Origin: CAWAPD01 sp963783865
GTDB taxonomy: Bacteria; Actinomycetota; Thermoleophilia; UBA2241
Assembly: GCA_963783865.1 (NCBI GenBank)
Contig: CAWAPD010000001.1
Location: 124,001 to 188,000 of the forward strand
Direction: 5' to 3'
DNA: 64,000 nt
Of the stretch, positions 45,390-54,212 are shown one piece after another; the first letter of the stretch is position 1, and the number at the start of each line of letters is the position of its first letter. The translations under genes and the position numbers were made by a program. A model generated the notes under the pieces. The model was not told where the DNA came from, made no database searches, and was given only the letters and a program-made list of their open reading frames with translations.

Positions 45390-46094
45390 TCAACGTGCCT
45401 CAGTCTGCGTGACCTCGCCACCACCGTAGAGGTGGATGCTCACCGCGTAGCCACCGAGCGGATCGGCCGTGAAGGTGAAGTCTCCCGGTGCACTGCCTCG
45501 CGCCATCACCCCGCCGCTCACGAGGTTACTGAGGTGCGGTGCATGTCGCCACGTCCAGAACAGCGCGCCCGGGCGCAGGTCGTCAGCCTTCGGCAAGCGT
45601 CCGAAGCGATGCGCGAAGGCGTCCGTCGCACTGGAGAGCGCGGACACTTGGCCAGGGATTCCCGCATTGGCGAGCCAGCCGTGGAGCTCCGAAGCGAGAG
45701 AGGCAACTGACCCCGTCGCCCTGGTAAGACGGAGGACGCCGACGGGCGGTCTATCGTAGGGCGGCGACCCAACGTACTGCTTCCAAACGAGCGTCTGGCC
45801 GGCGTCGTCCAGGGTGAGAACAATCTGCCCGCTCTGATGTTGCGCTATGATGACCCTGCCTTGGTCGACGACCGCATGCTGCACGACAGGGATGACCAAA
45901 CTGTCGCTGCGGAGATCAAGCCCCCTCGCCCAGACGCTCGGCGGCGCCTCGACCGAGTAGCGGTCGTCTGCGCGCTGGATGAAGACAAGGTGGGGCAGCG
46001 CCGATACGCTCCCGCGCCAGTACCCTTCGAAGGCGGTCGTGGATGGAGTTTGGGAGCCGGAACAGCCACAGACTGACAAGACAATGCACAGCAA
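45390..46094 (-). CDS. Secreted lipoprotein, unknown
   Basis: About 234 residues from TTG 46094. A short hydrophobic leader (PLLCIVLSVCGCSGSQTP when read in frame from upstream) ends in a lipobox-like SVCGC, so the mature protein is probably lipid-anchored. The real start may be ATG 46134 with one base shift, because the leader is short as it stands. The mature part is strand-rich and unrecognised. It is divergent from the propeller gene. Confidence 0.55.
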   Translation of the reverse strand: MLCIVLSVCGCSGSQTPSTTAFEGYWRGSVSALPHLVFIQRADDRYSVEAPPSVWARGLDLRSDSLVIPVVQHAVVDQGRVIIAQHQSGQIVLTLDDAGQTLVWKQYVGSPPYDRPPVGVLRLTRATGSVASLASELHGWLANAGIPGQVSALSSATDAFAHRFGRLPKADDLRPGALFWTWRHAPHLSNLVSGGVMARGSAPGDFTFTADPLGGYAVSIHLYGGGEVTQTEAR

Positions 46095-46230
46095 AGGCAG
46101 TCCGCCGAGCCAGAGCCTTTGGTGTCCACGTCATAGCCTGCCGCCCATTGCGGCCCAAGCATACATGTCACCAGTCGAGCGTGTCTCACGGGTGAGTTCG
46201 TCCGCGGGATCGCGGCCCCACCGACAGATT

Positions 46231-46250
46231 CGCGCGAAACTCCCGTCTAA
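46231..46250 (+). promoter_or_regulatory. Shared leader box, copy 2
   Basis: CGCGCGAAACTCCCGTCTAA, 159 bases before the ATG at 46409. Compared with the other two copies about 96 bases are inserted between the box and the gene. Confidence 0.6.
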
Positions 46251-46408
46251 TCGGAGTCACTGGTTCCATCATGACGACCGGGACGGCAATGCGTGGCCCC
46301 TCACTCTCAGGCTTTGGAGTCAGGTAGCTGGCTGGCGGCTGGCCACCAATCGTCTACGCCGACGCGACTCCGCCGTGCCCGGCGACTCAGCGAACGAGGA
46401 GATGCTCG

Positions 46409-48562
46409 ATGAAGCGATCTGTGTGGGTTCTCGCGAGTGTCACTCTCCTGTGCGCCGCGACGACCTTCGCACTGCCGACCGCGGGCATCGCGGGTGCGGC
46501 CGCAGCCACGCCTCTGCCGCCTCTGAGCTCCACGCCCGACCGGGCTGCCTGGGTCACCAACGGTTCCGTCTCTGCCTTCGCCATCGCACCGGACGGAAGT
46601 GTCTACATCGGTGGGGAGTTCACCTATGTCGGCCCGACGACGGGTAGCGGCGTCGCCCTTGATGCGACGAGCGGCGCGCGCGACAGCTCGTTTCCCCTGG
46701 TGAACGGCGACGTCACCGCGGCTGTGCCTGACGGCGCCGGAGGCTTCTACATCGGCGGCACGTTCACCAAGGTCGGCGGCCTTGTGCGCAGTCATATGGC
46801 TCACCTCCTACCCGACGGAAGCGTGGACCCCGCGTTCGCCCCCGTCTTCGGTCCCCACGCCAACGGCACCGTCATCGCGATCGCCGTTTCGGGACAGACG
46901 ATCTACGTCGGCGGCGGGTTCACCTCGATCAACGGCCAGAGCCGCAACGGTATCGCCGCCCTGGATGCGACCAGCGGCGGCGTCACGCCTTGGAATCCAG
47001 GCGCGAACAGCAGGGTCTTCTGCCTCGCCGTCTCGGGCTCCACCGTCTACGCGGGGGGCTACTTCACCTCCGTCGGCGGCCAGACGCGCGACCACGTCGC
47101 CGCCCTGGATGCGACCACCGGTCTCGCCACGGCCTGGAACCCGGACGCGAACGGTACGGTCTTCAGCCTCGCCGTCTCGGGCTCCACCGTCTACGCCGGC
47201 GGCGGGTTCACCACCATCGGAGGCCAGACCCGCAGCAACCTCGCCGCCCTGGATGCGACCACCGGTGCGGCGACGCCCTGGGACCCCGGCGCGGACAGCA
47301 CCGTTCTCGCCCTCGCGGTCTCGGATCAGACCGTCTACGCCGGCGGACGTTTCGCGTCGATCGGCGGTCAACCACGCGAGTACGTCGCCGCCCTGGATGC
47401 GAACACCGGTCTGGCGACCGGCTGGGATCCCGCGGCGAACGGCCTAGTTCACGCTCTTGCCGTCGACGGCTCGACCGTCTATCTCGGCGGCCAGTTCACC
47501 GCCGTGGGCGGCGAGTCCCGCTATCACCTCGCCGCCGTGGATACGAGCACCGGCGCCACGTCGACCTGGGATCCCAAGACGGACCGCGCCGTGTCCACAC
47601 TCGCGGTCTCGGGTACGACGGTCTTCGCCGGCGGCGGCTTCGACTCCGCCGGCGGTCTGTTGCTCAAGAACGTCGCCCACATGCTGACCGACGGTTCGGT
47701 CGACCCGGCCTTCGATCCCGAGGCGAACTTGACCGTCTACGCTCTCGCCGTCGCCGGCTCGACGGTCTACGCCGGCGGGGACTTCACCTCCATCGGCGGC
47801 CAGACTCGCGACCACATCGGCGCGCTGGATGCGGGCAGCGGTCTGGCCACGTCATGGGATCCTAACGCCGACGACACCGTTGTGACTCTGGCTGTCGCAG
47901 GCTCGACGGTCTACGCCGGCGGGTACTTCACCTCCGTCGGCGGCCAGACGCGCGACCACATCGCCGCGCTGGACGCGGGCAGTGGTCTGGCCACATCCTG
48001 GGACCCCGACGCCAACCACTGGGTCCACGTACTCGCGGTCTCCGGCTCGAAAATCTACGTCGGAGGGGCCTTCAACACCATCGGCGGCCACAAGCGCGTC
48101 CACATCGCCGCGCTGGATGTGACGAGCGGTGCCGCCACGGCCTGGAACCCCGGCGCCAACGGCTGGGTCTTCAGCCTCGCCGTCTCGGACCGGACCGTCT
48201 ATGCAGGAGGCTCCTTCACGTCCGTCGACGGCAAGACGCGTCACCACATCGCCGCCCTCGACGCGAAGACCGGCGTCCCCACAGCCTGGAATCCTGATGC
48301 CGACAGCCAGGTCGCCTGTCTGGCCGTCTCGGGCGCGACCGTTTACGCCGGCGGGGTATTCTCATCGATCGGGGGCAAGAGCCGCCACGATCTGGTCGCC
48401 CTGAATGCGGTCACCGGCGCAGCCAGACGCTGGAACCCCAGACCGAACGGCAGCGTCTACGGCGTGGCCGTCTCGGGTGCGAGCGTCTACGTCGGCGGCA
48501 GCTTCACGGCGATCGCAGGACACCGGCACCCCCACCTGGCGCGCTTCTCGCCGGTCGACTGA
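46409..48562 (+). CDS. Secreted DUF5122-type beta-propeller protein, paralogue
   Basis: 717 residues, intact. Signal peptide MKRSVWVLASVTLLCAATTF plus an Ala/Gly-rich cleavage region. Repeats of about 48 residues with LAVSGSTVYAGGYFTSVGGQ, DHVAALDATTGLATAWNPDA and HLLPDGSVDPAF. It ends HLARFSPVD, like the module 2 protein's LARFSPSN. The two genes are clear paralogues in separate modules, with the same leader box. RBS GAGGAGATGCTCG. Confidence 0.82.
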   Translation: MKRSVWVLASVTLLCAATTFALPTAGIAGAAAATPLPPLSSTPDRAAWVTNGSVSAFAIAPDGSVYIGGEFTYVGPTTGSGVALDATSGARDSSFPLVNGDVTAAVPDGAGGFYIGGTFTKVGGLVRSHMAHLLPDGSVDPAFAPVFGPHANGTVIAIAVSGQTIYVGGGFTSINGQSRNGIAALDATSGGVTPWNPGANSRVFCLAVSGSTVYAGGYFTSVGGQTRDHVAALDATTGLATAWNPDANGTVFSLAVSGSTVYAGGGFTTIGGQTRSNLAALDATTGAATPWDPGADSTVLALAVSDQTVYAGGRFASIGGQPREYVAALDANTGLATGWDPAANGLVHALAVDGSTVYLGGQFTAVGGESRYHLAAVDTSTGATSTWDPKTDRAVSTLAVSGTTVFAGGGFDSAGGLLLKNVAHMLTDGSVDPAFDPEANLTVYALAVAGSTVYAGGDFTSIGGQTRDHIGALDAGSGLATSWDPNADDTVVTLAVAGSTVYAGGYFTSVGGQTRDHIAALDAGSGLATSWDPDANHWVHVLAVSGSKIYVGGAFNTIGGHKRVHIAALDVTSGAATAWNPGANGWVFSLAVSDRTVYAGGSFTSVDGKTRHHIAALDAKTGVPTAWNPDADSQVACLAVSGATVYAGGVFSSIGGKSRHDLVALNAVTGAARRWNPRPNGSVYGVAVSGASVYVGGSFTAIAGHRHPHLARFSPVD

Positions 48563-48693
48563 CCCGTCGACTGCGCGCAGCGCCGACGGTGCAGCCGGGT
48601 CGGCGCCGTTTCTGCAAGTGAGGCCAGCGACGTGCCTGTGAATGCCCGTCCCGCGATCGCCGTAGCCGACAGCCGGCACAGGTGGGCGGCACC

Positions 48694-48739
48694 ACTTTTG
48701 GTCTGGGTGTCGTAGGTTCGATCCCCACGCGGCCCACCA
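48694..48739 (+). repeat. att copy E (tRNA-Lys 3' part)
   Basis: 46 bases with four mismatches to the tRNA, three of them in the anticodon arm and one in the T stem. Confidence 0.93.
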
Positions 48740-48938
48740 GAAGTGGCTGCAAATCGGCACCTCCTTGACAGCCTGTTTCCCTCCAAGGCCCCCTCCTGCC
48801 ACGATATGCCGACATCTTGACGCCAAGACGTCGGCAGGCCGAAACGGGGGCGCACTGGTCAGGATGCCAAGTGCAAATGGTTCGCGATCAGCTGACGTCG
48901 AGTGGCGTGCGAGCTTCGCCGATCGTCCAGCCCTGCGA

Positions 48939-48944
48939 TAGACT
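48939..48944 (+). promoter_or_regulatory. Candidate -10, leaderless
   Basis: TAGACT 9 bases before the GTG at 48954. There is no room for a ribosome-binding site, so the mRNA is probably leaderless. Confidence 0.45.
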
Positions 48945-48953
48945 TCCGCCGAC

Positions 48954-50036
48954 GTGACCACGATCGCCCACACCACGCTCCACTCGTCGGGCCGCCGAAG
49001 GTCGTTGGCCGCCCGTCGCGCTCGCGAGCGGGCGCGGACTGCGAGTGATCGGCGGACTTGGCCTCGCGATATCGCCCGGGGTGTGGCGCTCTTCTTTGGT
49101 CTCTTCACTCTCGTCAACATCATCGGCGAGCTGCGCGTTCGGGGCTTCGACGAGAACATATGGTGGCTCGACCTGCGACCGCTGCCGGCGGCGCTGACGG
49201 CCATCATCCTCGGACTTGCGGGAGTCCTGCTGGCGTGGTGGGCCCTGAGGCCGCCGACCGGGGGGTGGCGTCGCGCGGCAACGCCGGTCTCAGCCGTCGC
49301 GCTCGGCCTGGTCGCGCTGTACAACAGCGTCGAGTTCTACCGTGTCTGGCAGCTGGGTGAGATCCGGCCCTGGATGCCGTTGCCCCTGTCCTTGGTGTGG
49401 GCGGCGGCGCTCTTCTCCATCGCGTGGGCCGCGAGGCGGGCTACGCCAACGCGTCGCAGCCGCTGGACGCCAGTGCTCATCGCGACCGTGGTCGTTGCGT
49501 GCGGCGTCCTCTTCCCGCTGGCCCAGCAGGTCTTCTTCGGCAAGACGACTTACACCCGCCCGACGCAGGTCGCGGTGGTCTTCGGCGCCCAGGTGCACGG
49601 CGACGGACACGCTTCGCAAAGCTTGGCCGACCGTGTGCGCACGGCCGCGGACTTGTACAAGGCTGGCCTGACCCAGCGTCTGCTTCTGTCCGGGGCTCAG
49701 GGTGCGGGGGAGCCGGTCAACGAGACGGCGGTGATGCGGCGTCTGGCCATCGGCTTCGGCGTCCCGGCCACAGCCATCGAGCTCGATCCCAACGGCACCA
49801 ATACCGACGCGACCGTGCGCGACACGGTACCGATCCTGCGCGCCGCCGGCGATAGCCGGGTCGCTGTGGTGAGCGACTTCTTCCACCTGCCCCGCGTCAA
49901 GCTGGCCTACCAGCGGCTCGGCTACGATGTGACCACCGTGCCGTCGCGGGCGCACCGCATACCGCAGACCACCCGGCTGGTGCTGCGCGAGATCCCGGCG
50001 TTCTGGGTCTACTACCTGCGGGCCGTCGTGCGCTGA
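48954..50036 (+). CDS. YdcF/SanA/ElyC-type (DUF218) membrane protein
   Basis: 360 residues. A basic N-terminus is followed by about four transmembrane helices, then a DUF218 domain: QVAVVFGAQVHGDGHASQSL, ADLYKAGLTQRLLLSGAQGA, DPNGTNTDATVRDTV, VAVVSDFFHLPRVKLAYQRL. Family members affect envelope or polysaccharide homeostasis, with no agreed reaction. Start GTG 48954. Confidence 0.85.
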   Translation: MTTIAHTTLHSSGRRRSLAARRARERARTASDRRTWPRDIARGVALFFGLFTLVNIIGELRVRGFDENIWWLDLRPLPAALTAIILGLAGVLLAWWALRPPTGGWRRAATPVSAVALGLVALYNSVEFYRVWQLGEIRPWMPLPLSLVWAAALFSIAWAARRATPTRRSRWTPVLIATVVVACGVLFPLAQQVFFGKTTYTRPTQVAVVFGAQVHGDGHASQSLADRVRTAADLYKAGLTQRLLLSGAQGAGEPVNETAVMRRLAIGFGVPATAIELDPNGTNTDATVRDTVPILRAAGDSRVAVVSDFFHLPRVKLAYQRLGYDVTTVPSRAHRIPQTTRLVLREIPAFWVYYLRAVVR

Positions 50037-50094
50037 CGGCAGACTGCCCTGCACGCACTGTTGCTGGGGGCCGGGGCGAGGAGCTAGCCAGAAC

Positions 50095-50126
50095 GATGCC
50101 CAGGACGAGTGATGCCCGGGACGAGT
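50095..50126 (+). repeat. Two 16-bp tandem repeats
   Basis: GATGCCCAGGACGAGT followed directly by GATGCCCGGGACGAGT, in the gap before the M28 gene. Nothing else is seen in that 230-base gap. Confidence 0.6.
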
Positions 50127-50269
50127 GGCTGCCCATTCTCAATCTGTGGACGTCCATTGACCGCCGCAGGGGGTGAGAATAGGGTCGATGCGTGAGCTTG
50201 ACGACCACTCCGGTCCGCGGGCTTGCTTGTGGGAAGCGCGGCGCTAGCCGCACGATTCAAGGGGGTCCT

Positions 50270-52327
50270 GTGAAGCGCCTACCTCTCATCCTCCTAGCGA
50301 CCGCACTCCTTCTTTTGCTGCTGCCCGCGGTCGCCATGGCCACCACGCCCACGTTCGACCAGGCCGTCAACCAGCTGTTCGCGCACAGCTACCCGCAGAC
50401 GATCGACAACCACCTCGCCAACATGCCGGGCACCAACCGGCAACTGGGCTTCTTCCTGGCCGGGACCTGGTCCGACGACGCGAGGGCCGCCTACATTGCA
50501 GACCAGATGCGCGCCATCGGGCTCAAGAACGTGCATCTCGAGCCCGTCCCGATCGACGCCTTCACGTTCAAGTCCGCGAGCGTCAGGGTGGGCTACAACA
50601 CGATGATCGCCTCGACGTTCGCCGGCGCCCATCCCACGCCGGCACAGGGCCTGAAGGCCCAGGTCGTCTACGCACACGACGGCACGGCGGCCGACTTCGA
50701 GGCGGTCGCCCAGGCCGGTGTCGACGTCAAGGGCAAGCTGGTGCTGCTCGACGCCGACCTGTGGAGCTGGTGGGTCAACTACCAGTGCGCCGAGGCCACC
50801 GCTCGTGGCGCGATCGGCGTCATCTTCACCTACGGCGCCAACACCGCGCCCTACTACTCGTATGCCGCCGACGCGCTGGGCAGCTTCGACGGCGAGTTCG
50901 ACTGGAGCGATGTGCCGTCGGTCTACATCGCGCAGCAGGACGGCGCCTGGCTCGAGAGCAAGCTCGACGCCGACGGCGTCGGCCCCGTCGTCACCATGAA
51001 GAACATCACGACCGTCCGCATGGCGAAGGCCGGCGGCACCGGCTACAACGTCGTCGGTGACCTGCCCGGCAAGGTCAAGGACGGCAGCTTCGTGCTGTTC
51101 GCCGCCCACCACGACGGCTACTTCCACACCGCGACCGACGACACCGACGGGGTGGTCAACAACCTGACCATCGCCAAGGCCATGGTGCTGAGCCGCTACC
51201 GGCCGCAGCACACCGTCCGCTTCATAGCCACGACGGGCGAAGACTTCGGCATGGAGAACTCCTACTACGACTGGTGCATCGGCGCCTGGTGGTCGATCAC
51301 CCACACCCATCCGGCCTGGGCGGGCAAGGTGCGCGCCTTCATCAACAGCGACCACTTCATCGGCGACAACCCGCTGAACATCGTGACGCCCGACTTCACG
51401 CCGCTGGCCAGCGACCTGGCGGCCGCCGCGGGCGACCTGCTGCCCTTCGGCTACAACATCAAGACGACCTCGAGCACCTGGAAGGACTCCTGGACGTTCG
51501 GGGCCGCGGGCGTGCCGGTCGTCTCGTTCGACAACAAGGTCGACAGCCTGGGCACCTACCACACGCAGTACATGACGGCCGACTTCATCGACTGGGGCTA
51601 CATGGCCGGCATCGCCAAGTTCATCTTCCGCATCGAGAAGCCGTTCAACAACGCCGGCCTGCTGCCGTACGGCCTGAAGTCGCGGGCCGACAGCCTGGCC
51701 GCGACGGTCGTGCCCGACGACCTCAAGGCGGCCGGGGCCGACGCGACCGCGGTCGACCGCCTGGCGGCGGCCGTCGCCGCCTTCCAGACGGCGGCCGGCG
51801 ACTACGAGACGCGGGCGCCGTCCATCCCGGCCGTCAACGTCGCGGCCGACAACGCGGCGCTGCTCAAGATCCAGAAGCAGATCAGCCGCTCGCTGACCGG
51901 GCTGACGCCGTGGCAGTCGACGGTCTACCCGCACGAGCAGGTGCTGCTCGACGTCCAGTCGCTCAACCAGGCGATCGACGACCTGCAGGCCGGCCCGGCC
52001 GACACCGACGACGCGTTGAGCGCCCTGACGAACATCGACCTCACCGCCTGGGGTCCGATGCTCGATCACGCGGTCTATGCGCACCTGCTGACCCGCCTCG
52101 ACCCGAGCTACAAGAAGGTGGCCTGGGGCGCGCAGGGCCATCCGGTCTGGCCGGTGCTCGATGTGATGCCGCAGTACGACGCGATCCAGGGGGGCACCTG
52201 GGATACGCAGACGGTGACGCAGCTCACCGCGATGCGCGATCAGGACCTGACCGATCTCACTAGCCGGCTGAACGCTATGAGCACGGCGCTCGAGACGATC
52301 GCGCCGGAGATCGCAGCGCTGAACTAG
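50270..52327 (+). CDS. Secreted M28-family peptidase with PA domain
   Basis: 685 residues from GTG 50270 (AAGGGGG before it). Signal peptide VKRLPLILLATALLLLLLPA-VAMA. A PA-type insert (VDVKGKLVLLDADLWSWWVN, ARGAIGVIFTYG) precedes the di-zinc catalytic core: FAAHHDGYFHTATDDTDGVV, IATTGEDFGMENSYYDW, AFINSDHFIGD and YHTQYMTADFIDWG. The order matches glutamate-carboxypeptidase-II-like M28B enzymes, with a helical C-terminal dimerisation domain. Intact and followed by a strong terminator. Confidence 0.88.
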   Translation: MKRLPLILLATALLLLLLPAVAMATTPTFDQAVNQLFAHSYPQTIDNHLANMPGTNRQLGFFLAGTWSDDARAAYIADQMRAIGLKNVHLEPVPIDAFTFKSASVRVGYNTMIASTFAGAHPTPAQGLKAQVVYAHDGTAADFEAVAQAGVDVKGKLVLLDADLWSWWVNYQCAEATARGAIGVIFTYGANTAPYYSYAADALGSFDGEFDWSDVPSVYIAQQDGAWLESKLDADGVGPVVTMKNITTVRMAKAGGTGYNVVGDLPGKVKDGSFVLFAAHHDGYFHTATDDTDGVVNNLTIAKAMVLSRYRPQHTVRFIATTGEDFGMENSYYDWCIGAWWSITHTHPAWAGKVRAFINSDHFIGDNPLNIVTPDFTPLASDLAAAAGDLLPFGYNIKTTSSTWKDSWTFGAAGVPVVSFDNKVDSLGTYHTQYMTADFIDWGYMAGIAKFIFRIEKPFNNAGLLPYGLKSRADSLAATVVPDDLKAAGADATAVDRLAAAVAAFQTAAGDYETRAPSIPAVNVAADNAALLKIQKQISRSLTGLTPWQSTVYPHEQVLLDVQSLNQAIDDLQAGPADTDDALSALTNIDLTAWGPMLDHAVYAHLLTRLDPSYKKVAWGAQGHPVWPVLDVMPQYDAIQGGTWDTQTVTQLTAMRDQDLTDLTSRLNAMSTALETIAPEIAALN

Positions 52328-52371
52328 TCGATTCGACAGCGGCCCTTTGGGGGCCGAGCGGACAGAGCAGA

Positions 52372-52402
52372 GAGGGGGGCCGGCTACGCCGGCCCCCCTC
52401 TT
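52372..52402 (+). terminator. Intrinsic terminator after the M28 gene
   Basis: GAGGGGGGCCGGC, loop TAC, GCCGGCCCCCCTC, then TT: a perfect 13-bp stem. Confidence 0.8.
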
Positions 52403-52656
52403 CAGCTTGGCCATGTCCTCGGGCGGTAGACACCGCTCATGGCCCACGAGCAAACGGTTGCCGCGACGACCCGCCGGGCGTAGAAGGGTGCGGAGACGAG
52501 ACTCCTCGAAGGTAGTCCGTCGTACGGGAGGCTCTGATCCGCCGGTGGCACGTCGCGGGCACCATCAGCCGGCGGGGAGCCAGTGGTGAGACCGGCCCGC
52601 AAGGGCCGGTCTTGGCGTCTCTCGGGGTCCGCGCGTCAGTCGGTGAAGGGGGAACC
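52403..52656 (+). other. Structured leader region before the BNR gene
   Basis: No gene. It has several possible stems, such as GGAG-ACGAGA-CTCC near 52495 and GCGACG with CGTCGC, and ends with the GCAA-loop hairpin listed next. I compared it by eye with c-di-GMP-I, cobalamin and ydaO riboswitch consensus and found no match. Confidence 0.35.
52590..52611 (+). terminator. GNRA-loop hairpin, terminator-like
   Basis: GACCGGCCC, loop GCAA, GGGCCGGTC, then TTGG. It lies 45 bases before the GTG of the BNR gene, so it could act as an attenuator or as a terminator for an upstream leader RNA. Confidence 0.5.
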
Positions 52657-54077
52657 GTGTCGGCAGCTCGCTACCGCCTCAGCGCTCGTCCCGTCTGGCT
52701 CCCGCTCGGCCTCGTGCTCGTGCTGTTCGGCCTCGCCCTGGCCCTGCCGGCCGGGGCCCTGGCCGCCGCCGGTTGGTATTCGCAGACGTCGGGTGTGCCC
52801 GCGGACACGTATCTCAACGGCGTCGCCTTCGTCAACGCCAGCGACGGCTGGGCGGTGGGCTACAGCTGGGACACGGGCGCGAGCGCCATCCTCGCCACCA
52901 CCGACGGCGGCGCCGCCTGGAGCGCGCAGTGCTCGGGCGCGATCGCGGACACGTGGCTCTACGGCGGCGTCGCCTTCGCCGACGCAAGTCACGGCTGGGC
53001 GGTTGGCTACGACAGCGGATTCGGCGAATTCGATGTCAGCTTCATCCTGGCCACCACCGACGGCGGCGGCGCCTGGGCCGCGCAGAGCTCAGGCACGGTC
53101 CCCGGCGGGTGGCTCAACGGCGTCGCCTGCGCCAACGCCAGCAGACGCCTGGGCGGTGGGCTACATCTACGACGACGCCACGAGCACGAACACCAGCCTC
53201 ATCCTGGCCACCACCGACGGCGGCGCCACCTGGGGCGTGCAGTGCTCGGGCACGGTAGCGGGCGGGTGGCTCAACGGCGTCGCCTTCGCCAACACCAGCG
53301 ACGGCTGGGCGGTGGGCCACATCTACGACGACAACGCGGGCACGATCGCCAGCACCATCCTGGCCACCACCGACGGCGGCGCCACCTGGAGCGCGCAGGG
53401 CTCGGGCGCGAATCGCGGACACGCAACTTTACGGCGTCGCCTTCGCCGACGCCTCTGACGGCTGGGCGGTGGGCGACGACATGAGCACACAGGCCAGCGT
53501 CATCCTGGCCACCACCAACGGCGGCGCCACCTGGAGCGCGCAGAGCTCGGGCGCGCACGCGGACACGCAACTCTACGGCGTCGCCTTCGCCGACGCCTCC
53601 CACGGCTGGGCGGTGGGCGACGACACGAGCACCGGCGCCAGCGTCATCCTGGCCACCAGAAACGGCGGCGCCACCTGGAGCGCGCAAGGCTCGGGCGTGG
53701 TCGCGGACACGGGGCTCCGCGCCGTCGCCTGCGCCAACCCCAGCGACGCCTGGGCGGTGGGCGACGACACGAGCACCGGCGCCGGCACCATCTTGGCCAC
53801 CACGGACGCCGGCTACCCGGCCGCGACGCTGACCGGCTTCACCCCGACCTCGGGCAAGCGTGGCGCAGTCGTCACAGTCACCGGCACGTCCTTCGGCGCC
53901 CGGCGCGGCACCAGTTGCGTAAGGTTCGGGGCCACGAAGTGCCACAAGTACCTCTCCTGGAGCAACACCCGCATCAGGTGCCGCGTGCCGGCCAAGGCCA
54001 GGTTCGGCACGCTGAAGCTCACCGTCAAGACCGCGGCCGGCCTGAGTAACGCGAAGCACTTCAAGGTGAAGCGGTAG
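52657..54077 (+). CDS. Secreted Ycf48/BNR-like propeller with C-terminal IPT/TIG domain, two frameshifts
   Basis: GTG 52657 after GAAGGGGG. A long signal peptide (PLGLVLVLFGLALALPAGAL) leads to repeats of about 48 residues with GVAFVNASDGWAVGYSWDTG and ILATTDGGATWSAQ. The frame shifts near 53145 and 53415; both are inside repeats, where the pattern makes the correction plain. The last 85 residues (LTGFTPTSGKRGAVVTVTGT, VRFGATKCHKYLSWSNTRI) are an IPT/TIG domain. Probably extracellular; the ligand is unknown. Confidence 0.75.
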
Positions 54078-54130
54078 GGGACAGGTGGGGCAACCGGGCT
54101 GCGGCTGACAGCGCCGCCCATCGACACATC

Positions 54131-54150
54131 CGCGCGAAACTCCCGTCTAA
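54131..54150 (+). promoter_or_regulatory. Shared leader box, copy 3
   Basis: CGCGCGAAACTCCCGTCTAA, identical over all 20 bases to copy 2 and, as in copy 1, 63 bases before the ATG. Confidence 0.6.
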
Positions 54151-54212
54151 CTGAAGCCATGGGCTCCGTCACCACAACCCGGACGGCGAGACAGCGACCA
54201 AGGAGATGTCCG

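Larger units (their letters stand above)
45324..48693. mobile_element. Integrative module 4, about 3.4 kb
   Basis: Lies between att copies D and E. Cargo: a lipoprotein and a secreted DUF5122-type propeller. The right end (about 48640-48693) keeps only CCGGCACAGGTG...GGCACCAC, so it is more decayed than modules 1-3. Confidence 0.65.
48563..48953. other. Junction region around att copy E
   Basis: Holds the decayed right end of module 4, att E, and the left end of module 5 (48740-48829) with ATGCCGACATCTTGACGCC. The last 30 bases hold a TAGACT -10 for the YdcF-like gene. No gene. Confidence 0.55.

Noticed and set aside
33683..48562. CRISPR-like periodic DNA in the propeller genes
   Set aside because: The periodicity is about 145 bp, in frame and degenerate; it encodes protein repeats. 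No CRISPR array was seen anywhere.
50294..52453. Minus-strand frame of 719 residues opposite the M28 gene
   Set aside because: The plus strand has a signal peptide, PA and zinc motifs; the minus frame has Val/Gly/Arg-rich shadow composition.
52430..52611. Cobalamin or c-di-GMP riboswitch
   Set aside because: GCAAACGG and GCCAGTGG fragments are present, but the B12 box and GEMM core order are absent.
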